Origin: Dipteronia dyeriana
Lineage: Eukaryota > Streptophyta > Magnoliopsida > Sapindales > Sapindaceae
DNA: 64,000 nt
NCBI GenBank assembly: GCA_032871835.1
Contig: CM065295.1
Location: 67,016,687-67,080,686 of the forward strand
Direction of reading: 5' to 3'
Positions 1-11,340 of the stretch are shown here, piece after piece. The stretch's first letter is position 1; the number at the start of each line of letters is the position of its first letter. Below the pieces are notes generated by a model, which did no database searches, had not been told where the DNA came from, and worked only from the letters and a program-made list of their open reading frames with translations. A program made the position numbers and the translations under genes.

Positions 1-1678
1 AGACGTTAAATTGAGATTTGCTAAAGAGCACGAATGACCCGATTGGGATATTCCTAGATGGACATGCTTTTATGAATACAACTTTCATCAAGGGTTTAAG
101 TTTCCTGTTCATTCACTAGCACTCCGTCTGCTAGTTTACTACCAACTTGCTCCTGGTCAATTAATGCCAAACACTTGGAGGATACTGATAAGTCTCACCA
201 TTTTGAGTGAGAAATACAACTTTAATTTCGGTTTAGGTTCACTTATACATAATTATTATTTGAAGGAACATATCTGTGAGAATTGTCTATTTTCACTAAT
301 CTTGTGGTCTAACGTGAAACCACTCATCACAGACCTTATGACAAATGACCATATGTGGAAAAAATACATATTTCTTCTCCAAAGGTCCTCTAATCAATAG
401 TCCATTTGGGAATTAGAAGTATACGTATCCAAGAATTTGGAATAGATATGGTGAGTTCCTCTATTGTTGATTAGTTGAAGTAGTCTTTAGTCTTTTCAAG
501 TCATTTGACTTTAGTTTTTGTCCTTGTAGAAATATCAGATGGAGTCGACTTACCCAAATGCGATGACACATTCGATTTTACAGATAGAGTCATGTCGATT
601 CCGAAAGAAGAAAGAAGTTGGAAAGTGTTGATGGAAGAATGTAACCTTAGGCCTAATACTGTTTGACTCTATTCTACTTGGAATGTGTCAATAACCCCAT
701 ACCCTTGTTTGAAAATTTTTGTGTTGTACGCATGGGTTAGGAGAGGGTTTGAAATGCTTTATGGTACATAATTTTTAACCCCTGTTACTAATGCTGAGCA
801 TCGTTTCACAACGAAGTCAATGGAGAAGATGAAGTTTGACCTACCAGGCTTGAATGATACAATGAACAAGGCCAAATAAGCAACCATGAAGAAAATAACC
901 GAAGCCCTGACAAAGAAAAAAACAACCGAATGGGCGAAGTTAACAGACACGTCAAATGTCCCCATTGTCAAACAAACAATTGAGTCATCACCAGAGATGG
1001 ATCCTTCACGTGACTCAATGAGGAGAAAAACCACTGCCAAGGATAAGGCGATCCTGAGGAGTTCAAAAGAAGTGGTCACTGATGTTGAGCAGCAGAGACC
1101 AAACTTGACTTTGATTTCTTTTACCCCAAATCTCCAAATTTATCGGACGACCTCCTATTTACTAAAGATAAAGAGATTTTAAAGGGATCCAAGGTGGACG
1201 AGGTGATCGATGAAGGCATTATCTCCACTTTTCAGATAGATGTCATGTGATTGTTTCATATTTTTAGTGTTTCTATTTACTGATGATGTATGTTGTCTTG
1301 CAGGCTTGACAAGATCAAATATTTTTGAAGCATCGGTTTAGGGCTACTCAGGAAAATGTGCCAAAATGCAAGAGGTGAACGATACCCTGAAGCAGGAGTG
1401 CCAAAAGATTATAAAGTCCAAAGAAGAGGTCGACACTAAATTATGATCACAAGAGGAGGAGCTGGTGAATCTGTAAGATATAGTTGTTAACAAAGATCAA
1501 TGTTTGGAGAATCTCAAAATAGATCTTCAAAAGAAGGACCGACAGATTGTCATGCTTACAATCAACTAATGGACAACTGTTAAAGCGATGTGGAAAGCTC
1601 GAGTTGACCTTTTTAATGAATACCTCTCAGGAGAGCATTCAAAATGGGACCCCAAGACGGAAATTGAAGATTAGGAGG
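1..1678 (+). pseudogene. Antisense extra ORF of the Tat element (Transposase_28-like), left part
   Basis: The plus strand encodes a remnant of the plant 'putative gypsy type transposon' family. The core is at about 80-400, with signatures such as FHQGFKFPVHSLALRLLVYY and QLMPNTWRILISLTILSEKY. After an apparent intron (451-529) the reading continues with EISDGVDLPKCDD (about 529-660). A charged linker follows, then a coiled-coil-like stretch (about 1365-1580, KMQEVNDTLKQECQKI). Several stops and frame changes show it is dead. Its role is unknown; ORFs of this type are carried by Tat elements in antisense. It starts before the window and is interrupted at 1678 by element A, resuming at 7116. 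The family name rests on recognition of the motifs. Confidence 0.7.
451..529 (+). other. Probable spliceosomal intron in the antisense ORF
   Basis: A 79-bp AT-rich segment begins GTGAGT and ends with a T-rich tract and TTGTAG. Removing it joins PRIWNRY to EISDGVDLPKCDD in one frame; unspliced, the reading is broken by stops. A second, weaker candidate intron lies at about 1247-1303 (GTGATT to TTGCAG). This is inference from splice consensus and reading continuity. Confidence 0.55.
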
Positions 1679-3259
1679 TGAAATGTCCTCATTTGTTGAT
1701 TGGCTTAATTCGTGAACAACCACATTGTTAGGGTTCATGTAAGGGTAGCTTAGGCTCTCAAGACCTCAAGAGGAAGCATCAAAGGTAAAATTCTTGTGCT
1801 TACTTACTTTGAAGAGATAGTTGCACACACTCACATATTCATGCATAACTCTTGATCTTATATGATGAGTGTTATCTTGTGTGCATTTTAGTTTAAATGA
1901 CTCTTGTTGACCTATTTTCATCTTGTTATAAAAGTTGTATGTCATGCTAGACATTAAAATAGGATACAAATTTCATCACTCTTGAACTTAATGTTTTGTG
2001 CATTTGAGTGTTGAAAAATAGGCCTTGCGCTGGTGGTGCGCTACTCGACCAGCACACCTCACCAGCGCAACTTTCACAGTGGACTGTCGCTAGTGTTGTG
2101 CCATTGATCTGCGCTGCTGCACCCACATGTAGATGAAAAATATGGGTGTGTGCTAATGGTGCGCTACTCATCCAGTGCAGCCTTACCAGCGCAAACTTCC
2201 TAGAGGATCTGCGCTTGTGTTGTGCTATTGATGCGTCACTTGTCCAACGCCTGTTTTAAAAATAGGCTGTGCACTGGTGGTGCGCTACTCGACCAGCGCA
2301 CGTCACCAGCACACGCAAAGGAAACTGGAACATTTTTTCCAAAACGACCTCACTTTGATTGGATATTATATATACATAACTCAATGCCTTAAGGTCGTGT
2401 ATGAGTTCAGAATATCACATTTCTTCCTTAGAACACATTTCAAAGGAAAAACACTTCCAAGAACTCATTTTTATTCACTCAAAGCATTCAAAATGAGCAT
2501 TAAATCTTCATCTTGCATCATCTATAGTGTATCAATGGATAGGGCTGCTTCATCACATTTTGTTTGGTAAGTTCTTCATTATCTTCTTACAAGTTAAGTG
2601 TTTTGCTTACTAAACCATCTCTTTAATTAATTGTATTCTCTTATAATATTTCTAGATACAAATTAGAGATTGTTGTAATGACATGATTGAGTGTTGTATT
2701 GTGATAGCTTCATAGGATTGATTGATATATGTTTAGCTAAGCTATTTGAACATGTTATTTAGCACTTGATATCTAGGATTGCATTAATTGTCATTCCATT
2801 ATCCTAGATAAGCTTATAGGGTTTCCTAGCCTTGTTTGTTCATTGAATATCATTATATATTCAATTAGGACACTTTATCTCTTCATTGAGAAGTAAGACT
2901 TGTGTTGCTTCCGGGAGTAGGTAGCTTAAAACACAAGCATGATGAACTAGGTTCACTTATACCATGATTAGGTAGTGGTGAAGGATTAAACCGGGATTAG
3001 GTTGTAATTCCTTTATCATTAGTGGATTCGAGGTTCTAGTGTGGCGCACTCATCTGCCCGTGGTTTTTCCCATTTGGAGGGTTTCCACGTATATCTCAAG
3101 TGTTTTTACTATTTCCGTATTTATTACACTTGTGGTATCTTTGCAACTAGATAGGGGCATTTTCGTCAACTTTACTCTTAACAAAAATTGGGTAAAAGTT
3201 AATTAAAATCTATTCACCCCCCCTCTAGATTAATATTACACACCATAATATTTGTTTCA
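1679..3259 (+). repeat. 5' LTR of element A
   Basis: A 1581-bp LTR from TGAAATGTCC to ATTTGTTTCA. It matches the truncated 3' LTR (5993-7115) from about 2156 onward and, in inverse orientation, both LTRs of B. The short ORFs it contains are not conserved as proteins. Confidence 0.9.
2020..2400 (+). promoter_or_regulatory. GC-rich inverted-repeat cluster and TATA box in the LTR of A
   Basis: Between 2020 and 2330, islands resembling GCGCTGGTGGTGCGCTAC alternate with near-complements such as GACCAGCGCAC, in an otherwise AT-rich LTR. A TATATATA motif follows at about 2368. Clustered palindromic motifs upstream of the TATA box are known from Sirevirus LTRs. The same arrangement occurs at 5993-6225 and, inverted, at 13190-13550 and 21205-21560. 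It is probably the U3 promoter; the start site is not determined. Confidence 0.6.
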
Positions 3260-3280
3260 ATTGGTATCAGAGTAGGTTCC
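3260..3280 (+). other. Primer binding site of element A
   Basis: Just after the LTR end, TTGGTATCAGAGTAGG closely matches the TGGTATCAGAGC complement of initiator tRNA-Met, the usual copia primer. Confidence 0.85.
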
Positions 3281-3389
3281 TAGACATACATAAGTGATCC
3301 TTGCTCATTTTGGTGTGTGTTGCATTTTGTTTGTTTGTTTGTGTTGACCATTCATACACTTGCATTCATATCATTCATTCATTAACACA

Positions 3390-4871
3390 ATGAGTGGAAA
3401 CGGTGGCAATGAGGGATCTTCCAGCACTAGACCTTCACTCCTCACCGGGTTAAATTATGCCTCTTGGAAAGGCAAGATGGAGTCGTACATATGCCAAATT
3501 CATGACAGGGCATAGATGGCGGTTGAAGATGGCTACACTCCACCCATGATGACTTCTGCAGATGGAGGAGATGATGTACTCAAACCAAAGGCTCAATGGA
3601 ATGCACAAGAGTTTGAGGCTTCAAAGTGGAATAGGAAGGCAATACATGTCATCCTTTGTGCAATGGATGATAACCAATACAAGTTGGGTCAAAATACTAG
3701 GATAGCTAAGGAAGCATGGGACATCCTAGAAGTTGTACATGAGGGAACCGACGTGGTTAAGGAATCGAAGCTTTAAGTTCTCCAAACGCAATTCGAATTG
3801 CTCAAAATGGATGAGAACGAGTGCTTTGATGATTTTGAAATAAGGTTGATGGACATTATGAACCAAAGTCATCAACTTGGTGATCCTTATTCGGATAGGA
3901 AGATCAAGCAGAAGATTATGAGATCTCTACCCGATAGGTTTGAGTCTTCGGATGATGAAGAAATCATGGCAAACTTCATAACATTTACATCCTCTCTAAG
4001 GAGCAAATATGCTAGTGAAGAAGAGAATAATAGTCAAGAGAGAGACTACTCAAGTGATGATGGATCTTCATCACAAACCACAAATGGAAGTGTGGATAAG
4101 ATGGATCTCAAGGACTACATGGCCAAGTTTGAGAGCTTAAGATTAAAAAAAAAGAATGAGATCAAGAGATTAAAAGATGAAAATCTAGACCTCTCAACTC
4201 AAGTTGACCAACTAAATGAAGAGTTGGAAAGATCTAAGAGGAGTGAAGAATAGTTGAAGAAAGAGCTTAAAGATGCTAGAGAGTTGTTTGCCAAGATGAA
4301 TTCTAGCACCAAGGAACTTGACCACATGCTAGATGTTAGAAAGAGGCCAAGTGACAAGAAGGGGCTTGGGTTTGAAGATGACAAGATGTCCCCCACTCCA
4401 AGCAAGACTATCTTTGTAAGAAGCATGAACTTCAATGGGTCCTCTCCTCATCAAACTCCTAGAAAAAAGCTTCATCTAGAAGAGTGTTCAAGTAGTGCTC
4501 AAGTGAAGATTGCACAAAGAAGCTCGCCTCAAGCTCATCCTACAAGGGCTCCTCAAGTTAACTTCCCTCAACCAAAAGCTCACAAATGGAAGACACCTAT
4601 CATTCAAGCTCAACCAAGGAATCAATCAAGTCTTGCTCAACAACAAATAAGGAAAGCTCCTCAACAACAAGCAAGACAACCGCAAAGACATGGGAATGCT
4701 CCAATGCATCCTTAATGATATGGTATAATTCCTAACTTTTTACCTACATGTCATTTTTGTGGTATTGATGGTCACAAAAGACCAAATTGCTTTAGGTATA
4801 TCAAATTGTATAGGATTGAAAGCATGATAGAAAAGAAAAAGGCTAGAGCCATGATGCATGATCCTAAGAAA
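3390..4871 (+). pseudogene. gag of element A
   Basis: The ATG at 3390 opens MSGNGGNEGSSSTRPSLLTG, a copia Gag N-terminus, and ASWKGKMESYI follows. The same frame is cut by TAG at 3513-3515 (Trp expected) and TAA at 3774-3776 (Gln expected); both stops are also in copy B. A further TAG at 4251-4253 and a TAA at 4713-4715 are private to A. A deletion of roughly 430 bp at about 3947, at a GAGT microhomology, removes the basic region and first zinc knuckle that B retains. A coiled coil (about 4100-4330), a Gln/Pro-rich stretch and a second knuckle (CHFCGIDGHKRPNC, about 4750-4790) remain. Gag would form the virus-like particle and bind the element RNA. Confidence 0.85.
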
Positions 4872-4885
4872 CCTAGAGCCATGAT

Positions 4886-5992
4886 ATGCATGTCACTAGG
4901 AAAAGTGGAACACCTTTGCATGATGCCAATGTACCATTGACCACTAGGAAGGAAAATACTGCACCTAGGTGGATTAGAAAGGATGAACACCTTTGCCATG
5001 TTGCACAAATTGCCTTGAAAGCTTATTCTTGCAATTTTTGGTATTTGGATAGTGGGTGCTCTAGGCATATGACTGGAAATAAGAGTTTCTTTGAGACTCT
5101 TGTGATGGAGAAGGGAGGAAATGTCACATTTGGTGATGGATCCAAAAAAAAGGTCAAAGGAAAGGTAACCATTTTCATTCCCGGATTACCCTCCTTGTCC
5201 AATGCTTCATATGTTGATGGTCTAAAAGCCAATTTGATAAGCATTTCACATCTTAGTGATGATGGACTCTCTGTCTTGTTTAGGAAAAATGAGTGTTCTA
5301 TCCTATTGCCTAATGGACAAACCTTGTTAAAAGGTATGAGGTCTAGTGACAATTGCTATTGTCTTGAGGCTAGAAGTGTGTCTTGTAATGTGTCCAAGGA
5401 TGAACAAATAGAGTTGTGGCATGAAAGATTTGGTCACATGAACTTTAGGGATTTAAAAATATTAGATAAGTTCAATGTTGTGCGAGGCCTTCCCAAGCTT
5501 GGGAAAAAGGTTAATGGTGTTTGTGGACCATGCCAACAAGGGAAGCAAACCAAAAGTATGCACAAAAAAGGCAAGTATATAACCACCAAAGAACCTCTAG
5601 AGCTTCTCCATATGGATCTTATGGGTCCTATACAAACTGAGAGTTTAGGTGGAAAGAGATACATTTTTGTGTGTGTAGATGACTTCTCTAGGTACACATG
5701 GATCTATTTCCTTAGAGAAAAATCTAAAACTTTTGACAAGTTTAAAATGCTTTGCTCTAAAATTCAAAATGAAATGAACTCCAAGATTAAAAGCATTAAG
5801 AGAATTAAGAGTGACCATGGGAAGGAATTTGAGAATGGCCACATTGAAAATTTTTGCAATAGTCTAGGCATTTCTCATGAGTTTTCGCCTCCTAGGACAC
5901 CTCAACAAAATGAAGTTGTTGAGAGGAAAAATAGGGTTCTTCAAGAAATGGCCCGTGTGATGTTGCTTAGCAACAATGTCTCTAGGAAGTTT
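4886..5992 (+). pseudogene. Protease and truncated integrase of element A
   Basis: This stretch lies in a different frame from gag. WYLDSGCSRHMTG (about 5040-5075) is the aspartic protease active-site region. ELWHERFGHMNFRDL (about 5410-5455) with CGPCQQGKQ is the GAG-pre-integrase zinc-binding region. The integrase core has catalytic Asp in HMDLMGP, Asp in SDHGKEFE and Glu in EVVERKNR. The ORF appears to continue to 6220, but after SRKF (about 5990) it translates LTR DNA (VVRYSSSAAS), so the C-terminal integrase domain is lost. There is no reverse transcriptase. Confidence 0.85.
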
Positions 5993-7115
5993 GCGCTGGT
6001 GGTGCGCTACTCGTCCAGTGCAGCCTCACCAGTGCAAACTTCCCAGAGGATCTGCGCTTGTGTTGCACTACTGATGCGTCACTCGTCCATCGCCTGTTTT
6101 AAAAATAGGCTGTGCGCTGGTGATGCACTACTCGACCAGCGCTCGTCACCAGCACACGCAAAGGAAGTTGGAACGTTTTTTCCAAAACGACCTCACTTTG
6201 ATTGGATCTTATATATATAACTCACTGCCTTAAGGTCGTGTATGAGTTCAGAATATCACATTTCTTCCTTAGAAAACATTTCAAAGGAAAAAAACTTCTA
6301 AGAACTCATTTTTATTCACTCAAAGCATTCCCATGAGCATTAAATCTTCATCTTGCATCATTTAAGTTCATCTAGAGTGCATCAATGGATAGGGCTGCTT
6401 CATCACATCTTGTTTGGTAAGTTCTTCATTATCTTCTTACAAGTTAAGTGTTTGCTTACTAAAAAATCTCTTTAATTAATTGTATTTTCTTAGAATATTT
6501 CTAGACACAAATTAGAGATTGTTGTGATGACATGATTGAGTGTTGTATTGTGATAGCTTCATAGGATTGATTGATCTATGTTTAGCTAAGCTATTTGAAC
6601 ATGTCATTTAGCACTTGATATCTAGGATTGCATTAATTGTCATTCCATTATCCTAGATAAGCATATAGGGTTTCCTAGCCTTGTTTGTTCATTGAATATC
6701 ATTACATATTCACTTAGGACACTTTATCTCTTCATTGAGAAGTAAGACTTGTGTTGCTTCCGGGAGTAGGTAGCTTAAAGCACAAGCATGATGAACTTGG
6801 TTCACTTATACCGGGATTAGGTAGTGGTGAAGGATTAAACCAGGATTAGGTTGTAATTCCTTTATCATTAGTGGATTCGAGGTTCTAGTGTGGCGCACTC
6901 ATCAGCCCGTGGTTTTTCTCATTTGGAGGGTTTCCATGTATATCTTAAGTGTTTTTTCTATTTCTGCATTTATTACACTTGTGGTATCTTTGCAACTAGA
7001 TAGAGGTATTTTCGTCAACTTGACTCTCAACGAAAATTGGGTAAAAGTTAATTAAAATCTATTCACCCCCCCCCCCCCCTTTAGATTAATATTACACACC
7101 ATAATATTTGTTTCA
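5993..7115 (+). repeat. Truncated 3' LTR of element A
   Basis: It is collinear with 2156-3259 of the 5' LTR, starting in the GC-rich palindromic cluster (TGCGCTGGTGGTGCGC) and ending ATTTGTTTCA. About 480 bp of the LTR start are missing. A TATATATATA motif lies near 6210. It contains a poly(C) run at about 7065-7079 where the 5' LTR has a much shorter one. Confidence 0.9.
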
Positions 7116-7224
7116 GGAGGAAAATGAACTCATGGAGGCTGAAGCTGCTGCTGTTGGAGGCGAAAGTGAAATTGACAAAGACGCTCCTAGTGATATCAAT
7201 AGAGAAGCTCAAGCTGGTAATTAA
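7116..7224 (+). pseudogene. Antisense extra ORF of the Tat element, 3' end
   Basis: Directly after the TSD the plus strand reads ENELMEAEAAAVGGESEI and ends REAQAGN at TAA 7222-7224. It joins the acidic reading before element A (WDPKTEIED, ending near 1678) once A and one TSD copy are removed. It is the C-terminal tail of the Transposase_28-like ORF, acidic and with no recognised domain. Confidence 0.6.
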
Positions 7225-8129
7225 CAAACACATCATTCCATGGTTTTTCAACTATTTTATTCATGTAATATATACTTCTTTGTTTGTAGATTGATACTTT
7301 TATCTTAACAATCTATACGACTATTTCTTATCTTCGATTTACTCTTTGTTGCGATTGATAACTCTATGGATGTCGATGTGATTCTTTCTGTTGATGCGAT
7401 AGCATTCTTGCTTAATTTAACTAATCAAACGTTAGAACTGACACGACCAGTTTAATTCTGTGCTACAAATTTCAGTCGACGTGACTAGATGGATAATATT
7501 TGTAGGTGGAAATTTGGGCCGCCGAATGTGTGTAAATTTGTTCAATGGTTATCATATGTAAATATTTGTTTGATACGACTTTTAACATTGATAATTCTCA
7601 AAGCCTATATATTGGGGTCGACATGATCTTTATATTAACAAATTGCATATATGCATTTAATTATGGTCAACAAGATCTTTGTGTAAACGACTCGCGTACA
7701 TGCGTTTAATTTTTGTCGATATGACCTTTACATTGAATAAATCACTTTCATGCGTTTTAATGGACGGATGTTTGTCCCCAGTGATACTCCCCCAAGTATC
7801 AATGATCCGAGTTGAGAGCTATCAGTAGAAGATGTATAAACGTTTCGTTTGTAGCCGGGATGTTATTGAAGGTTCCTTAGAGTCGACTTGTATTTTGGTG
7901 TAGATTTATGTATCCTACAAATTGATTTGTTGCTTGTCGGGGTCAGCAGCGTTTTGGTGCAAGTAATTCATGTTGGGATTTTTTGTTTTTTGAACTCTGC
8001 TTTGCACTTAGTTACAACTAAGGCGTCATCATTGCTCTTTATCGATCGACTCGTTAGGATTTGAAATATATACAAAAGTAACTAAAATTGAAAGTAGGTG
8101 AAAACTTAAAAGAGTTCAGAAATGATACT
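7225..8129. other. Non-coding spacer between the antisense ORF and the end of Tat pol
   Basis: AT-rich sequence with recurring GTCGA/GTCGAC words and no supported ORF. In Tat orientation it is the 3' non-coding stretch after integrase, where the convergent transcripts of pol and the antisense ORF would end. Confidence 0.5.
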
Positions 8130-9184
8130 GTTTTAAATGAAACGTGTTCCAGCTGATGTGTATCTCTCGACAGTCAAGCCTAGCAATTTGTATGCTCATT
8201 TCCTTTTTACTTCATTGATCTCATAGGGGCTTTCCCATGTCGGGCCTAGTTTTTCTACTTCTTGTTCTCTCGTATTTTGAAACACTAGTGTAAGACCCAG
8301 TCATTAACTTTGAAGGTTCTGATTTTGACATTTTTGTTATAATGTCGAGCGACCTGTTGTTGATATGCTTGTGTTATTAATGCTACTGATTCTCGTCGTT
8401 CGTCTAGATGGTCTAGTTCGAATAACAACTCCTGACTATTCTGTTCTTCATTAGGACGCTCACTTCGGGCAGTTGTTAGTAGTGTCTCTATTGGAATGAC
8501 TGCTTCTGCACCAGACACAAGTGAAAAAGATGTTTCTCCCGTCGAACGATGAGGCGTTGTTCTATAAGACCATAGGACCTCAGGGAGTCTGCCGGTCCAT
8601 TCACTTTTTTTTTACTTCCAGCCTTTTTTTAGTGTATTGATTATTGTTTTGTTTGTCGACTCTACTTGTCCATCTGCTTGAGGGTATCAAGGTGTTGAAA
8701 AACTGAGTTTGATACCATACTTGTTACAGAAATTCTTGAAATCGAACGATATGAATTGTGAGTCATTATCGGTCACTATTTCCTTGGGCATTCCAAACCT
8801 ACATATGATATTTTTCCATACAAAATTGCGTACCTCTATGTATCTTATGTGTTGAAAAGATCCTGCTTCGACCCATTTAGTGAAATAGTAGGTTTAAACT
8901 AACATGTAGACGACTTCGCCTGGTGCTGCTGGGAGTTTTCCTACAATGTCCATTCCCCATTTCATAAAAGGCCAAGAGGTTGAAATAGAATTTAACATAC
9001 CTGGTGGGAGATGAGACACTTGAACAAATATTTGACATTTGTCACAGTTCTTTACATGTTTCTGTGAGTCGGACAGTATTGTTGGCCAGTAATATCCGAC
9101 TGTGATTGCTCGGTTTGACAAACTTCTTGTATATGAATGGTTCTTGTATTCCTCATAGTGAAGGCTTTTGAGGACGTTGTACAC
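8130..9184 (-). pseudogene. Tat element integrase
   Basis: Minus-strand remnants, N- to C-terminal from 9184 down. The zinc-binding H2C2 region ends in KNCDKCQIF with the upstream RAITVGYYWPT. Then comes the start of the catalytic core (WGMDIVGKLPAAPG, catalytic Asp). The core centre is decayed (about 8520-8890). The C-terminal part has MSGAEAVIPIE, YQQQVARHYNKNV and FKVNDWVLH, and is followed by EKLGPTWESPYEI at about 8225. Integrase would insert the cDNA copy. Stops and frame changes are frequent. The order and motifs are typical of plant gypsy elements. Confidence 0.8.
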
Positions 9185-9188
9185 CTCT

Positions 9189-9869
9189 TTAGGTGTGACA
9201 CATCAAATATGGACCTGCAAATGATTTTTTGTAAAGGTTACCATACATGATATAGAATTCGGCAGACTTGGTCTTTATTTTCCTTGCTTCAGCTCTGTCG
9301 TTTGGTAATATATCTGCTTCCAAGTAGTTTTTAATTGAATATATCCAACTCAAACTATTGTCGATTGTCGTCACATTTTCTTCGTTTATTATGGGTTGCA
9401 TTAGATGCACAATGGGTATAGACTTGAGGACGTTTGTCTGGGATGTCGATCCTAGGCTAGCTAGGGGATCTGCCCTGGAGTTTTCAGACCTTGGTACCTG
9501 TAAAAGTGAAAATTTATCGAATGTGGACTCTAGCTGTTTGACGTTGGCTAGGTAAGCCTCCATCCTTTTATCTTTAGCTTCATAAGTCCCATTCATCTGT
9601 CACAAGACAAGTTGAGAATCGTTGTGAACCTGTATGTTTTTACTCCTAGGCTTTTTAGCCAGGTCGAGTCTAGAAATCATTGCTTCATATTTTATTTCGT
9701 TGTTTGTCGCACGAAAATTGCAATGGATAGACTGCTCTAGATTTTCTCCTTGTGGAGATATCAATACAAGTCAGAGTCCACTCCCCTTTATGTTACTTAA
9801 ACCGTCGGCTGAAATTGTCCATTTGTAGTTCGTATTCTCTTCTGTGGTCGACACCAGTTCTTGTTCAAC
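9189..9869 (-). pseudogene. Second RNase H-like segment and linker of the Tat element
   Basis: After the main RNase H the minus strand starts a second RNase H-like domain with YKWTISADGLSNIKGSGL (about 9780-9835), whose Asp matches the first catalytic Asp of the family. It continues in broken frames to YEAKDKRMEAYLANVKQL and VPRSENSRADPLASLGS (about 9440-9580). A duplicated RNase H is a recognised hallmark of the Tat lineage. It is degenerate and non-functional. Confidence 0.7.
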
Positions 9870-11340
9870 CTGTAAATGCTCATTAGGTGTAAAATCAACT
9901 ATAAAGTCAACGAATACATGTGATTTCAGGGAGGTCCACGAATGGAAGGAAATGTCATGTTTGTTTATCTTGATCGCCCATTTCATGAGTCGACCTGAAA
10001 GTTCTAGTTTATACAATATATTTTTTATTGGAAATGATGTGAGTACCTTGATTGAGTGGCATTGAAAGTAGGATCTCAGCTTGTGTGCATCGATAACCAG
10101 TGCAAGCACAAGCGCAAGCTTCACGAGCTTACTATAAGTCGTTTTAGTGTCGAGTAAGGACTTACTTACATAATACACCGGGTGTTGGGAATCATTTTCT
10201 TCCTTGACCAACACAGAGCTCACATCAATGTTTTACATTGCTAGGTACAGATATAGTACTTCATCGTCCTTGGGCTTCAACAATAGGAGAGGCGACATCA
10301 ACAATTGCTTCAGACCTTGGAACACTTTCTCGTATTCCGAAGTCCAGTCGAATGCCTTATTTTTTTCTCAAGATGTTAAAGAATGGTTGGTAGCGTTCCG
10401 AAGATTTTGATATGAATCTACTGAGGGCTACCACTCGACCTGTGAGCTTCTAGTCATCTTTAATGCACTTTGGTGATTCCAGCTCCCTGATCGATTTGAT
10501 TTGGTATAGGTTGGCTTCGATTCCTCTTTGGGTCACCATGTAACCTAAAACTTTCTTGCCGAAACTCCAAAAGAACACTTAGTAGGGTTTAATTTCATAC
10601 CATTTTTATCGAGTACATCGAACGACTGTCTCAGGTGCTCTATGTGTTGATTTGCGATGAGCGACTTGACCAACATGTCATCAATATACACTTCCATAGT
10701 TGAGCCAAACATGTCAGTGAACATTTTGTTAACTAACCTCTGGTAGGTCGCACCTGCATTTTTTAATCTGTATGGCATTACTTAATAACAAAAAATACTT
10801 TTTTCAGTGATGAATGCCATTTTCTCTTGGTTGTTTGGATGCGTTAAGATCTAATTGTAGCCAGAGAATAGGTCCATGAAACTGAGTAGTTTGTGTCCTG
10901 AGGAAGCGTTGACAAGTATGTCGATGTGTGGGAGTGGGGATGGATCCCTTGGGCAAGCCTTGTTGAGGTTAGTGAAGTCGATACAGATGCGCTATTTCCA
11001 ATTCTTCTTCTTCATGACCACGACGTTAGCTAACCAGTCGGGGTATTTTACTTCTCTTACGGATCCGATGTCTATCAACTTTTACACTTTTTTGTTGATG
11101 ATCTTGTTTCTTTCGGGTGCAAATTTTATCCTTGTTTGCTTTACTGGTTGGTAGTCAGGGCCAACCTGTAATTTATGTACGATTACCTGTGGGTCGATTC
11201 CGACCATATCCGAGTGCGACCAAGCAAAGCTCCTACGATGTTGCTTCAAAAATTCGATCAGCTGGTTACAGATCTTGTTTGTTAACTTGTATCCGATCGA
11301 AACTTTATGTTCCGTATTATCTGGGTCGATCAACACTTTG
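9870..11340 (-). pseudogene. Tat element reverse transcriptase and RNase H
   Basis: From 11336 downward: ICNQLIEFLKQHRRSFAWSH and SDMVGIDPQVIVHKL, the usual segment before gypsy RT, then QTRIKFAPERNK. RT proper shows FGSTMEVYIDDMLVKS (10640-10700) with both catalytic Asp of YIDD, preceded by MPYRLKNAGATYQRLV. RNase H follows with HPVYYVSKSLLDTKTTYSKL (about 10110-10170) and ends near VFVDFIVDFTP. The fingers region around 10780-11080 has several stops. These enzymes would copy genomic RNA into cDNA. Confidence 0.85.

Larger units (their letters stand above)
1679..7115 (+). mobile_element. Copia element A (Sirevirus-type), internally deleted
   Basis: It is bounded by TG (1679) and CA (7115) and flanked by the 5-bp TSD GGAGG (1674-1678 and 7116-7120). 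The order is 5' LTR, Met-type primer site, gag, protease and partial integrase, then an abrupt join at about 5992 into the middle of the 3' LTR. The rest of integrase, all of reverse transcriptase and RNase H, the polypurine tract and the start of the 3' LTR are missing. It belongs to the same family as B (12306-21894), in the opposite orientation. The long LTRs, zinc-knuckle/coiled-coil gag and LDSGCSRHMTG protease motif fit the Sirevirus/Maximus group. Confidence 0.9.

Noticed and set aside
5023..5352. Long minus-strand ORFs opposite gag and pol of A, mirrored on the plus strand opposite B
   Set aside because: They are reverse-strand shadows of the protease region, repeated because A and B are the same family.
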